DNA from: Nakaseomyces glabratus
Taxonomy: Eukaryota; Ascomycota; Saccharomycetes; Saccharomycetales; Saccharomycetaceae
Length of the DNA: 64,000 bases
Reading direction: 5' to 3'
Assembly: GCF_010111755.1 (NCBI RefSeq)
Contig: NC_088956.1
Coordinates: forward strand, 496,001 to 560,000
The translations under genes were made by a program, and so were the position numbers. Positions 9,668-18,807 of the stretch are shown here, in pieces; position 1 is the stretch's first letter, and every line of letters begins with the position of its first letter. The notes beneath the pieces are model-generated. The model ran no database searches, was not told where the DNA came from, and was given only the letters and a program-made list of their open reading frames with translations.

Positions 9668-11623
9668 ATGAGTGCTAATAATATTGTGGGACCTGCTAGC
9701 AGGAAGAGCAGTATGATTGCTGATCTGAGCCGGACGGCGACGAATAACGAGCAGGAGGAGAGTCCCATGATCTTCGAGAGAGATGTGGAGGATCCATGCA
9801 TGATGAACTCCACCTCTACAATCTCGAGACAGACTTCTAACACCAGCTTGTTGCATACTACTTCGAACCAGCGGAAGTACTCCACTAACAGTAACACTGG
9901 ATTAAACTTATACTACACCCATACTGTATCCTCCTCCCCACAAGTGCCTAACAGCAGCAGCAACAGCAATAATAATAACCAAATTAGCAATGCATCCGAA
10001 TACCAGAATAACTTCCCCAATATATCAAAGTCCTCTACCAATGTCTCTATGGACAACTGTGTAGAACAGGAGGTGATCTATCAGAATCCCATGAACCATA
10101 GGAGAACTTTGGAAAATTTTGTCCCACCAGCACTGGACGAAGGTTGTTCTATTGTGACAGATGATGCCACAGACTTGGAAGATGTTGATATGGTATTTGT
10201 GCAATCCAGAAAGCCTTCGACTCTGGGCTTAGATATGGCTCTTGGAAGGACTAGGAGCATGTCGACATTGAAACCATTGAGTAACGGCGATGAACTATCT
10301 AATGTGCCATCAAACAGCTCAGAACAATCCACTAGCCCTAGATTATTCAGATTCTATTCTTACGCTGACATGTTGTCTGAGGATAACTACTTGCATAATA
10401 AGCATACAACAAAGAGGCCATCTTTTACCCACCATTCTCTGAGCTCCAATGTCCTTCAGAAATCAAAAACCGCAGGACAACCTACAAACCATTCAGCTTC
10501 TAATTTGATCGGTACTTCTCCGCCAAAGACACAGAGCTTCGTCAACCCCTTTATCATATCAAGAAGATATTCAAGCAACGCAGGCCCTATACAGACAGCC
10601 ACTGTACCTATCCCTACAGCACCAGGTGCAGTTGGGAGCAGATCGCAATCAAACTTGTTAAGGCAAGGCTCATACAATACCCTTTCCCCAAACATGACGC
10701 CAATGTCAAACAATAGTACCCCAAGTGCAGGCAACATCGGGAACAACAATAATAACTTCAATAATAAACCAGCAGATAGGTTCATGAGAACTAGTCAAAG
10801 ACCTGCCATTTTTAAGAACTACAGTGCTAGTGGTCTTAGCGAAGTTGGCTCACCAACGAGTCCAACATTAAGCCTCAGCACCAGCCCTAGAATTGGCCCT
10901 AACTCGAGATCATTAACTACATCTCCACCTTCAGTAACATCGCCAATGATGATTAAGAGCGGTAGGTCAAATTCTGCTAATATAATGGGGACGTCCTCTA
11001 GGTCTCCTAGGTCAACAACTGGTGACAAGTACAAAATAAGCACAGTTTCTGCCAGACGAAAAACTGATCAGCTAAAGAAAAATCTTACGAAATTCCATAT
11101 CGAATCCAGTGGCAGTGAGGGTTACTCAACTGATGAAGAATACGATGGCGAAACTAGTTGCACAAGTGGTAAGGATGCCAAGAAAAAGAGTATAGATAGC
11201 AATGTTTTTGACGATGATGATAATGATAGTGACAACGAACAATCGAGTGGTCATAAATCAGCAGATAATGAGGTGGATCCTCTAAGTGAGGATTTAAATG
11301 GAAACGGACATACATTTTTTCCATCAAACATCAAGATTAACAAAGAAAAACTACAAAAGAATTTAATGTCATCCTTTGAGAAGTTCCAAAGCTCAAAAAT
11401 TTGGAGAAATTCTATTGGTGGAACGAACTCACCCAAACAAAATTCAAATTCCTCACATAATACAAATGAAACTCCAACCAATTCTCATCCAAATTCCTTC
11501 TTAAGACAATCTAATAACTCCAACTCATGTTCTACAATTACGGCAGTAATCAATGAAGCTAACTCAGGGACTACCTCAATCCCGAAGGCAACAAAATCTG
11601 TCTCATCGACACTGGAAGAATAG
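9668..11623 (+). CDS. VHS2: Vhs2/Mlf3-like cytoplasmic regulator
   Basis: A 651-residue, Ser/Asn-rich, largely disordered protein. It carries islands I recognise from the S. cerevisiae Vhs2/Mlf3 pair: SPMIFERDVEDP near residue 38, a HRRTLENFVPPALDEGCSIV block near 145, a RKPSTLGLDMALGRTRS block and FYSYADMLSEDN. Near the C-terminal half it has KFHIESSGSEGYSTDEE. Vhs2 is a septin-associated phosphoprotein found as a dosage suppressor of a sit4 hal3 block; Mlf3 affects leflunomide resistance. The biochemical role is unclear. Poly-Asn and Ser repeats explain the extra length over the S. cerevisiae proteins. The call rests on memory of these motifs, not on an alignment; VHS2 versus MLF3 cannot be settled here. 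Confidence 0.68.
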   Translation: MSANNIVGPASRKSSMIADLSRTATNNEQEESPMIFERDVEDPCMMNSTSTISRQTSNTSLLHTTSNQRKYSTNSNTGLNLYYTHTVSSSPQVPNSSSNSNNNNQISNASEYQNNFPNISKSSTNVSMDNCVEQEVIYQNPMNHRRTLENFVPPALDEGCSIVTDDATDLEDVDMVFVQSRKPSTLGLDMALGRTRSMSTLKPLSNGDELSNVPSNSSEQSTSPRLFRFYSYADMLSEDNYLHNKHTTKRPSFTHHSLSSNVLQKSKTAGQPTNHSASNLIGTSPPKTQSFVNPFIISRRYSSNAGPIQTATVPIPTAPGAVGSRSQSNLLRQGSYNTLSPNMTPMSNNSTPSAGNIGNNNNNFNNKPADRFMRTSQRPAIFKNYSASGLSEVGSPTSPTLSLSTSPRIGPNSRSLTTSPPSVTSPMMIKSGRSNSANIMGTSSRSPRSTTGDKYKISTVSARRKTDQLKKNLTKFHIESSGSEGYSTDEEYDGETSCTSGKDAKKKSIDSNVFDDDDNDSDNEQSSGHKSADNEVDPLSEDLNGNGHTFFPSNIKINKEKLQKNLMSSFEKFQSSKIWRNSIGGTNSPKQNSNSSHNTNETPTNSHPNSFLRQSNNSNSCSTITAVINEANSGTTSIPKATKSVSSTLEE

Positions 11624-12375
11624 AAGTGTGTACCCCTCAGGCTGAACAGGTACCATGTATTTAGTTACCTGTTTCCGAGAATTGGACTACTCCAGAATAA
11701 GACACAGGAGGTCTTTTAAACTCACAATTTTTGAAATCATAGGATTTTAGTTTTATTTCAGTTTTATTTTACTGTGCTAACCCAACAATTTTTTAGATTT
11801 GGAGACTTTTACTACTCCCGTTATATTTCTTTTTTTGCCCCAGGGTTATCTTTGCTTTGCAGTTTCAAGGTAGTACGAGCTGGGGCCTTTTATAGATATA
11901 GATTCTTATTAGATTTTTACTACTACAACTATACAAATATATAAAAACGTTATTTCTTTTAAATTCCTTTTAGTTAATTAACGATATTTTCATCAACATT
12001 GTGAAAAAACATAGTAAGATTAATTTAGTCAGCGTTTTTGGTCCAAAATAATAAATTCTTTTATTATTATCTAAATTTAGAATATTATTAGAATGTATAG
12101 TTATATAGTAGTATCTCTGTTGAATCAATAGTAGATAGACATTTCAATTCTTTCTCCTACATGATAATGAATGACAATTTGCCTTTTAATTTCTTAAAAC
12201 TTTAACACAGTAATAACAATTTGATTTCAAGAGAAATCTTTATACTTGGTAAGCATAGTAACTGCTAGAAAAGTGTTAGTGCACCTATGACTGAATATAA
12301 AAAAAAAAATTATGACTCCTGTAATAAAGATGCTCTAAAGTAACGAAAACATTAGAACAGGAATATCGAGAGATT
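11624..12375. other. Convergent 3' intergenic region VHS2-like / MSC1
   Basis: About 750 bp of A/T-rich sequence between two convergent stop codons. It holds T-rich and A-rich tracts suited to 3'-end formation on both strands and nothing that looks like a gene. Confidence 0.6.
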
Positions 12376-13761
12376 TTAGTTTTTCTTCTCCTTTGTGTAA
12401 CTCTTGGCATCGTCTAACTTATCTGTGACAACTTCATGTGCCTTATCAACTTGACCTTGAATTGAGCTGACAGAGTCGTTAGCCATGTCCCAGAAATTTC
12501 CTCTCTGTTTGTCGGTCCACTTCTGCAAAGCCTTCTTAGAGTTCTCGTAATCTCTCTTGGCAGCCTCATAGTTGGCTAAACTTTTTTCATGTACTTCATC
12601 CTTCTTTTCCTTTCCAAACTGCCACCATTTAGAAGCAGTTTTGTCAACATCACTTTTGGCTTCTGCCAACTTTTGACTAGCATCGTCGACTAGAGCTGCT
12701 GCTTCTTCCTTGGTCTTAGCGGCTTGCCATTTCAAATCTTCGTACTCTTCTCTAGCCAATTGGGCTGCAGTTTCACCCCAACCCTCAAGACCTTTGATAA
12801 CACGCTTAGCCATTTCTTCCTCAGTTTCGTCACCCTTTCTGTAAGTGAACCAACCGTTTTCCTTGTACTTCTTCAACTCGTCCAGACGCCTTTGTGCCTC
12901 ACTTGGACCAATTTGCATGCTTCTTCTACGCTCTTCTAATTCCTCTTCAGCAAATTCCTGGGCACGTTCACCCCAACCGACAACGCTTGCTGCGGCAAGT
13001 TTATCAACATCAGGCTTTCCGTCCTTGGAAGTGTCATCCTTCAACCAGGACCACAAGTCCTGTTTCTTGTTCTGGATTCCGTTCAATACATCTTGCTTAT
13101 CGATGTTATTGGAGATCTCATTGAAACTCTGCTTTGTATATTGGTTGAAATCCTCAGAGGCCTTTTTCAAAGCCTGGCGTTTCTCTTCCAGCATCTTCTT
13201 GCAGTTTTCAACTTGTTCTTTCAAAGCGGCATCACCTGCACTGAAGAAACTCGTCTTGGAGTGCTTCCATTTGTCCAAAATATCGTTGTACTTCTTGTTG
13301 GCAGCGTCAAATTCACCAATGGCCACGGCCTTGGCCTTCTCGATGTCGTTATAGCCCCAATTGAAGATGGACTTGTTGTCCTGGGAGTCATCGCGCTCGT
13401 TACGGCGGTCCTCGTCCATGGAGGAGAACACATTGCGGCCCTTAACTGATCTTTGCAGCTGGGGTGGTGGAGAGCTCTTCACAGAGTCGGAAATCTGTTG
13501 TGCTAAGTCGTCACGGCCACGCTCGATGTACTTGGCGGTGTTGTCGTTGTATATACCTCTTAGCAACAACGCATCCTTGAAGGAGACGGCATCGTCCCAA
13601 AGACCTTCCTTGATCCTGGTCCAGGAACAAGCCTGATGGTCTCTAGTGATGGACAACGCAGTCTGTTTGCGCTTACCTTGCTCGTTCACGGCTTGGTTGA
13701 AAGTAATAGCTGCGACAGCAGCTGTAGCAGCAGCGGCACCAGTAATAACAGCCTTAGACAT
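12376..13761 (-). CDS. MSC1: Msc1-like stress-associated membrane/mitochondrial protein
   Basis: A 461-residue protein with a hydrophobic N-terminus (residues 2-22, Ala/Val-rich) followed by a long charged, mostly helical Lys/Glu/Ala body. The body has internally similar W-containing units (WSWLKDD, GWGERAQEFAEEE, GWGETAAQLAREE, KWWQFGKEK), a repeated pattern typical of Msc1. S. cerevisiae MSC1 (YML128C) affects meiotic sister-chromatid recombination and is found with mitochondria/ER; its molecular activity is unknown. It is slightly shorter than my memory of the S. cerevisiae protein (about 513). The promoter has a TATATAA box on its strand (13843-13849) and a poly-G run, suggesting stress induction. 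Its S. cerevisiae neighbours are not present here. Confidence 0.8.
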   Translation of the reverse strand: MSKAVITGAAAATAAVAAITFNQAVNEQGKRKQTALSITRDHQACSWTRIKEGLWDDAVSFKDALLLRGIYNDNTAKYIERGRDDLAQQISDSVKSSPPPQLQRSVKGRNVFSSMDEDRRNERDDSQDNKSIFNWGYNDIEKAKAVAIGEFDAANKKYNDILDKWKHSKTSFFSAGDAALKEQVENCKKMLEEKRQALKKASEDFNQYTKQSFNEISNNIDKQDVLNGIQNKKQDLWSWLKDDTSKDGKPDVDKLAAASVVGWGERAQEFAEEELEERRRSMQIGPSEAQRRLDELKKYKENGWFTYRKGDETEEEMAKRVIKGLEGWGETAAQLAREEYEDLKWQAAKTKEEAAALVDDASQKLAEAKSDVDKTASKWWQFGKEKKDEVHEKSLANYEAAKRDYENSKKALQKWTDKQRGNFWDMANDSVSSIQGQVDKAHEVVTDKLDDAKSYTKEKKN

Positions 13762-14759
13762 TCTGTAAAAATTTCTATTACGTTGGTGGTAGACTTTTTT
13801 TTGTTAGCCAAGAAAGGGTGTAAGGATCGATTATATTGTAGGTTATATATGTTTTTTTCAAAAGAAGGGGGGGGGATTGTATAGTATCCTTTATTTCGTT
13901 GTTTATTATGGTTACAAGTGACGTCCTGTTGAGGTTTTGTAACTCCGATTTGTCTTATGTCTTTTGCTCTACTCAAAACTTCAACATGTAGAACATACAA
14001 GCTAAACTTCAAAGTTCTCTTTTAACCATGGGATAGCTCATCGCACAGTAAGATATCCAATCAAGTTGAAGGGAAAAAGGGTAACACTAACCGGGGAGAG
14101 AACACGCTGCACAGAATGCATCCCCACATAATATCAAATCCCTTTTGAAGTGTGAGAAGAGGAAGTTTGGACTAGGACAGCATGCAGTAGCAACTGCACA
14201 ACAACTGCACTAAGCAGAGGAAAACAGTTAAACCACTAGAGTGCTAGCAACTTTCCCCCCCACAAGAAGGGAAGGCCTCCCCTAAAAATATAATGTTAAT
14301 ATGTACGGAATTACCATGTGATGTATTATTACATACGTAGATACACACCTACGGTACGTCATATGATATGTTAGTATATACGTATATTGCGTTTGCACTC
14401 GGAGGCAGAAATTCTAAAGGTGAACGACGGAGGGGGGTGGAGCCAGTTTCAACTTTGTATTGTACCAACACCTATGAACGTTGATATAAGCCACTTCCTT
14501 TTGATCAAAGTCGTGTGGAAGTAGATGTTTTGGGATATTAGGACGAGATGATACTTGCGCTTCTTCAAGAATCCCCTCGTAACTTGGTTCTATACTTTAT
14601 ACAGCAGCTTGTGCCTTGTACCTGATCGAAGATAACTACTGACGGTTTTTACCCTATTCCTTTAGCTCATCGATTTATAAGAGCAATACTTTCAAGACTA
14701 TTTTGAAACTTGTTAGTGCTGCAATAACTACATAAAAAAACAACAACAACCAATAAACT
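13762..14759. promoter_or_regulatory. Divergent promoter region MSC1 / PIN3
   Basis: A 1.0 kb bidirectional spacer. It holds a G8 run at 13868-13875, a C7 run at 14255-14261 and CCCCT/AGGGG motifs near 14277 and 14430, all compatible with Msn2/4 control. A PAC-like CTCATCGC lies at 14037-14044 and a CCATGTGAT (Cbf1-type) site near 14313. A short GCGTTTGCACTC at 14389-14400 resembles the right arm of the inverted repeat at 8805-8824 but lacks the full CACCC core. A-rich sequence precedes the PIN3 ATG. Confidence 0.5.
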
Positions 14760-15368
14760 ATGTCGCAATCAGCTATCAACCGTTCTTTGAACAATATTAG
14801 AAATGAACTCGACTTTCTAAGAGAGTCTAATGTTATCTCCGAGGGCTGTTTCAAAGAGATTATGATGAAACTGCCTTCTAATGGTGCTAGCCCAGTACCT
14901 CCACCAATGTCCCTGGAATACGTCGAAGCTCTGTACGATTTCCAGCCCCAACAAGACGGTGACCTGGCCATCAGAGCAGGTGACAAGATCCAAGTCCTGG
15001 AAAAGCCTTCCGCTGAATGGTACCGTGGTACAGTTAACGGCCGTGAAGGTATGTTCCCATCTAACTACGTGAGACCAGCCGCTGCACCATCAGCTAACTT
15101 GGCTCCTCCAGCTTACGACAACCCCAAACTATCCCCACAACCAACAGTACAATCTTTCCAGCCACCTGCACAACCGATCGTTGCTCAACCTTCACCACAA
15201 CCTGCTTACTATCAAGCACCTCCACAACAAGTGGTAGTGGAACAACAGCCTGTGCAACAGAGCAGCGCACATAACGGTCTCAAGAGTTTTGGAAGTAAAC
15301 TAGGTAACGCCGCCATCTTCGGTGCTGGTGCCACCTTAGGTTCTGATCTGGTGAACAGCATTTTCTGA
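14760..15368 (+). CDS. PIN3: SH3-domain protein of the Lsb1/Pin3 family
   Basis: A 202-residue actin-patch adaptor. The N-terminal helix (MSQSAINRSLNNIRNELDFL) is the family signature. An SH3 domain spans about residues 53-107, with ALYDF, the acidic RT loop, EWYRG and FPSNYV. The middle is Pro/Gln-rich, and the tail has a Gly/Ala stretch. In S. cerevisiae Lsb1 and Pin3/Lsb2 bind the Arp2/3 activator Las17 and modulate actin assembly and prion formation. The adjacent NCA2, KRE6 and GPH1 match the PIN3 (YPR154W) block rather than the LSB1 locus, so PIN3 is preferred. Confidence 0.93.
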   Translation: MSQSAINRSLNNIRNELDFLRESNVISEGCFKEIMMKLPSNGASPVPPPMSLEYVEALYDFQPQQDGDLAIRAGDKIQVLEKPSAEWYRGTVNGREGMFPSNYVRPAAAPSANLAPPAYDNPKLSPQPTVQSFQPPAQPIVAQPSPQPAYYQAPPQQVVVEQQPVQQSSAHNGLKSFGSKLGNAAIFGAGATLGSDLVNSIF

Positions 15369-15485
15369 TCTTCAACATCACTTGTTCAAAACAGAACATT
15401 TATCATTTATCTCTTTTATTTCTTTATCTGAGTGGATACTCAGAACAACTCTCGTGTTGCTTTGAAAGCCCTTTTTATTGTTCTT

Positions 15486-15719
15486 CTACAACGGTGGAAA
15501 GAAGGTTAACAAAAGTGAACTATGATTTACGCAAGTACTTATATTACCTGACCTATACGATTTGTCTTTTTCTTTCATTTGATCAACTACTGGTGGGATT
15601 TTTCTAATATTTTTCTCTTTCAACATCGAACATGCCTGCACAGCGCTCCTTATTGTCATATCTATAGAACATACAATAAGCTCGTTGGTGCCGTGCAATT
15701 CTTTTATATATACTTTCAT
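15486..15719 (-). CDS. Possible small protein of unknown function
   Basis: A 77-codon ORF with a true ATG, lying between the convergent stops of PIN3 and NCA2. The predicted product starts MKVYIKELHGTNEL and has a mixed charged/hydrophobic composition for the first ~55 residues (KEKNIRKIPPVVDQMKEKDK), unlike the low-complexity output of most chance ORFs here. I recognise no family. It has no obvious promoter, and length alone does not exclude chance. It may be a gene remnant, since S. cerevisiae has no gene I know of at this position. Confidence 0.25.
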   Translation of the reverse strand: MKVYIKELHGTNELIVCSIDMTIRSAVQACSMLKEKNIRKIPPVVDQMKEKDKSYRSGNISTCVNHSSLLLTFFPPL

Positions 15720-15879
15720 ACTTTATACCTTTTTTAACGTTTTTTTACTGTAAATCATATAACAATCAGTCCAAGCCTTTTTCTTATTGTCTTTGTCTAC
15801 AAATAGTATTATATCATGAACACCATGAATTTATGTAATTTTGAATATTAGCCATATTTTCTTTTAACTAATGAATATA

Positions 15880-17658
15880 TTATAAATATCTCCCATACAC
15901 ATGATATATACGGTTAACGACATTGAGATGGGTCTGCCTGGAAGACTTTGAATGTGTCATTAGTTCCTGTACGTCTCTACACCACTCAGAGATTCTTTTC
16001 TTAGGGACAATTTTTTTCCCTAACTCATGCAATGTAGATATTTCAATTAACAACAGCCCTTCCTTTAAGTACTCGTCCTTGCCTTTACTAATTGCGCCAG
16101 TTTCAGTATCCTTGAAATCATTGATGATACGCTCTATGTTGTTTAAACTCACACTGATCCTGTACTTATACTTTTGTATATTGGACCACACGGAGCCAAG
16201 CTTGACGAAACGTTTCAAAGCCACAAATGATGTGTAGATGATCGCCAACGCAGGTGACATAGCCAGAATTCCAAATACCAACTGCTGCGATTTTAGCATC
16301 TTGTCAATACCATTCAATGCTAATGAGCCATCAACTTTCGTCTTCTGCACTTGGATCAGTAGTGAACGAACCAATGAACCAGTAACTATGTTCTTAATAG
16401 GGTGGGAAAGCTGAGTCTCGTAAATTTTCAAGAACTGCGTCAAATCTCCATGCTCAACCTGAGAAATTAGTTGATTTTCGTTAATCAACTCTCTGTGGTC
16501 ACTGTTCTCCACAACAAAGCTAACAATCATTCTGCTCAAGGAACTCATTTCCGAGTCCAAAGTGCTTTGCGATGTCACTGAGATAGCACTGCCTTCATCA
16601 TGTCTCACTGTTGCCCAGACCTGTTTCAATGGGGTGTATACCCAATTGTACATAAGCCCTGTCACGAAATCTACAACATTATGTTGGAGAAACTCCAAGA
16701 TCTTGTATCTCGATTGCCACACTGCGATGATTGATGATGGTCCATACAATAGCCCCACAAGTAAAACAGGCCAGTTCCTGGAGATAAAATTGGGCTTCTT
16801 TACCAGAGTATTGGGTTTCTGTTCCTGCAGTTCCTTAATATTCAAAACTATTAGTTTCAATCTTGTTAACGAATCAACGGGCTGGCCTTCGACGTTAAGG
16901 TGCGAAGATAAACGGGAGATATGATTGTCCATGTCTTCATTTGTGTCGATAGAGCTATTGAAATCGTCTAATAGTTCGCCCAGTTTAATGGTGTGTTCGT
17001 TGACCAGCTCGGTCTCTACGGCCAGCTTTTTTGACAAGTCATCTCTGATGACAGACAATGGCAAATGCACCAACACGTTTAGGTATCTCCAAGGCTTTGT
17101 GAGCAGCTCATTCCTGTGCTTAGCGATCCCGACAAACTGGAAGTTTCTCAGCATTATCAAGTCCATTCTGGGTCTGAGCAGCTCAGTCTTGTTCTCGTAG
17201 CTATGTTTTATGAACCTAGGCACCATGCACTGCAACCCGTAGTACCAGGACTTCGCTCTGGAGGCCGATATGCTGTTATAGTAGTCCAGAGCGTCGTACG
17301 CCTGTGGCAGAGAGACGAGCGAGTCCGACAGCAGGTCATAGTAGGCGATCACTATAGTGTACTGCACGAGTGCGTTCTTGAACAAGTCGAGCACTTTAGA
17401 ATCCCCCAGAGTGTCAATACAGGCATTTTCAAGGGTATCGAGTACTTTTTGTAAGTCGATGTAAACTTTTGTGCTGTTCTGTCTCGAGAGTCTATTTACC
17501 AGATCATCCACGATCTTCTTTATTGAGTACAAGGACCGTTGCAAGGATTGCAACTGCTGTGAGTCCTCGATGCCTTGCACCAGCAGCACTTGCAAAGCCT
17601 GTGACAATTGCTTGTCTATTGCGTCGAGCTTCAACACCACTTGGCTATCGATAATCAT
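15880..17658 (-). CDS. NCA2: Nca2 mitochondrial outer-membrane protein
   Basis: A 592-residue protein matching Nca2, which in S. cerevisiae acts with Nca3 in expression of the mitochondrial ATP6/ATP8 mRNA. The NCA2 domain occupies the C-terminal half. Two hydrophobic segments are visible, at about residues 296-314 (WPVLLVGLLYGPSSIIAVW) and 460-480 (VFGILAMSPALAIIYTSFV). The ATG at 17658 (MIIDSQVVLKLD) is used because the frame upstream of it has no ATG. It is convergent with PIN3, exactly as YPR154W/YPR155C. Confidence 0.92.
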   Translation of the reverse strand: MIIDSQVVLKLDAIDKQLSQALQVLLVQGIEDSQQLQSLQRSLYSIKKIVDDLVNRLSRQNSTKVYIDLQKVLDTLENACIDTLGDSKVLDLFKNALVQYTIVIAYYDLLSDSLVSLPQAYDALDYYNSISASRAKSWYYGLQCMVPRFIKHSYENKTELLRPRMDLIMLRNFQFVGIAKHRNELLTKPWRYLNVLVHLPLSVIRDDLSKKLAVETELVNEHTIKLGELLDDFNSSIDTNEDMDNHISRLSSHLNVEGQPVDSLTRLKLIVLNIKELQEQKPNTLVKKPNFISRNWPVLLVGLLYGPSSIIAVWQSRYKILEFLQHNVVDFVTGLMYNWVYTPLKQVWATVRHDEGSAISVTSQSTLDSEMSSLSRMIVSFVVENSDHRELINENQLISQVEHGDLTQFLKIYETQLSHPIKNIVTGSLVRSLLIQVQKTKVDGSLALNGIDKMLKSQQLVFGILAMSPALAIIYTSFVALKRFVKLGSVWSNIQKYKYRISVSLNNIERIINDFKDTETGAISKGKDEYLKEGLLLIEISTLHELGKKIVPKKRISEWCRDVQELMTHSKSSRQTHLNVVNRIYHVYGRYL

Positions 17659-17832
17659 TGTTGAAGTGCTTGTACCAGGCACAAATATTAAATACTATTA
17701 ATTAATTAAGAACATCATTATATTTAAACTTAAACTTTAATACTTCTGCTTTTTTAAGGGTAGTGATGAGATGAGATGCCATCCCTCCCCCAAGACTGCC
17801 AGTGAACTGAAAAATGTGAAACACGCAGAACC

Positions 17833-17877
17833 TCCATGTGATTTCTGATATCACATGGATACACAGGATATCACATG
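17833..17877. promoter_or_regulatory. Cluster of three Cbf1-type ATCACATG sites
   Basis: TCCATGTGAT (17833-17842) and ATCACATGGA (17850-17859) form a perfect 10-bp inverted repeat with a 7-bp spacer. A third ATCACATG lies at 17870-17877. RTCACRTG is the CDEI/Cbf1 consensus. The cluster is 175-220 bp upstream of the NCA2 ATG. A centromere is not supported because no CDEIII-like sequence lies at the right distance. Confidence 0.6.
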
Positions 17878-18117
17878 ACATTTCGTTGGAATACACAAAC
17901 CCAAAAAGGCCAAGAGTAGCACATGACTTATATGCACGTACCGCAGGACAGACGCGAAAAATGTAGAAAAAAACTGGTGAAAAAGTTCAGTGCAAAACAC
18001 CACTGATGCAGTTGAAGGATGGGATTAGAGAAAAAGGAAAGAGAAAGAACTGCCACGTTTTCTCTCAGAAGAAAAGGCGTGGGAGTGGAGTGGAAAGACA
18101 AAATAAAAACGACGCGA

Positions 18118-18742
18118 ACGCGTAATGTAAATTACACAGAAAACACGCAGAGAAAGAGAGAGAGAGAAGAGAAACAGAAAACTAGGCTTATGCCAGACCC
18201 AAGCAATATTAATTTGCTCAGAGAAGTGTGTGGAAGAGAAGAAATTACATTAGCAGTGCAAAATGCACCTAAGAAAACTAAGGAGAGCCATAACTGGCTT
18301 TCAGCAAAAGGCAAAAGAAAGAACAGCACACACACAGATACAGACACACACAGACACACAGACAGTAAGAAGGAAAGGGAATCACTGTGTAAGATCCTTT
18401 TGCCCAGGGCAAACCCAGCACAAATATATTTCTTGTGTGTCCCCAAATGGGCATCACATTTTAGACTTACAAAGTAGAAGAAAAAAAAAAAATCAGAAAA
18501 CTTCCAATCTGATTCCAGCCTATCTTGAATTTTTTTTTTTCATGAAATCAAATATAACTTGCTGAAGAATAAAATAACAAGTCTCGACAGTATCAGTGAT
18601 ACTAAATAGCAAAACTAAAACTTTGTTGAAGGAATAATATAACAAGAGGGTGTAAAAAAAAATTAAGTACTGAGAAAGAGATAGTGATATAAGAACAATA
18701 GACAACAAAGAAAGAAACAGAGTTCAAATTGATTATACGCGT
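18118..18742. promoter_or_regulatory. MCB cell-cycle boxes upstream of KRE6
   Basis: ACGCGT occurs at 18118-18123 and again at 18737-18742, about 65 bp before the KRE6 ATG. An SCB-like CGCGAAA lies further up at 17953-17959. Such sites bind MBF/SBF, and cell-wall biosynthesis genes are often G1/S-regulated in yeast. Assignment to KRE6 is an inference from distance. Confidence 0.5.
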
Positions 18743-18807
18743 TGGGAGCAAAGGAAACTAAAAAACCTATTAGATTTATAGAAAACTAGGATACAAAAAG
18801 TACTCAA

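Larger units (their letters stand above)
17659..18807. promoter_or_regulatory. Divergent promoter region NCA2 / KRE6
   Basis: A 1.15 kb spacer. Toward NCA2 it carries three ATCACATG sites (listed separately). Toward KRE6 it carries an SCB-like CGCGAAA at 17953-17959 and MCB boxes (ACGCGT) at 18118-18123 and 18737-18742. GA-rich and CA-rich simple repeats lie near 18140-18172 and 18328-18364. A 152-codon ORF at 18019-18477 is purine-rich low-complexity sequence within this promoter and is not called as a gene. Confidence 0.6.

Noticed and set aside
12845..13449. Long plus-strand ORFs opposite MSC1 (169 and 118 codons)
   Set aside because: Shadows of the Lys/Glu/Ala-rich MSC1 coding sequence; Ser/Leu/Phe-rich output is the usual antisense signature.
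17833..17960. CDEI-like ATCACATG sites as a centromere
   Set aside because: No CDEIII (TTCCGAA-type) sequence about 80 bp away across an A/T-rich CDEII; the same holds for the single sites near 14313, 30692 and 42812.
18019..18477. 152-codon ATG ORF upstream of KRE6, with a 104-codon antisense ORF (18132-18446)
   Set aside because: Purine-rich and CA-rich simple repeats explain the open frames on both strands; composition is low-complexity, no family features, and MCB boxes lie inside it.
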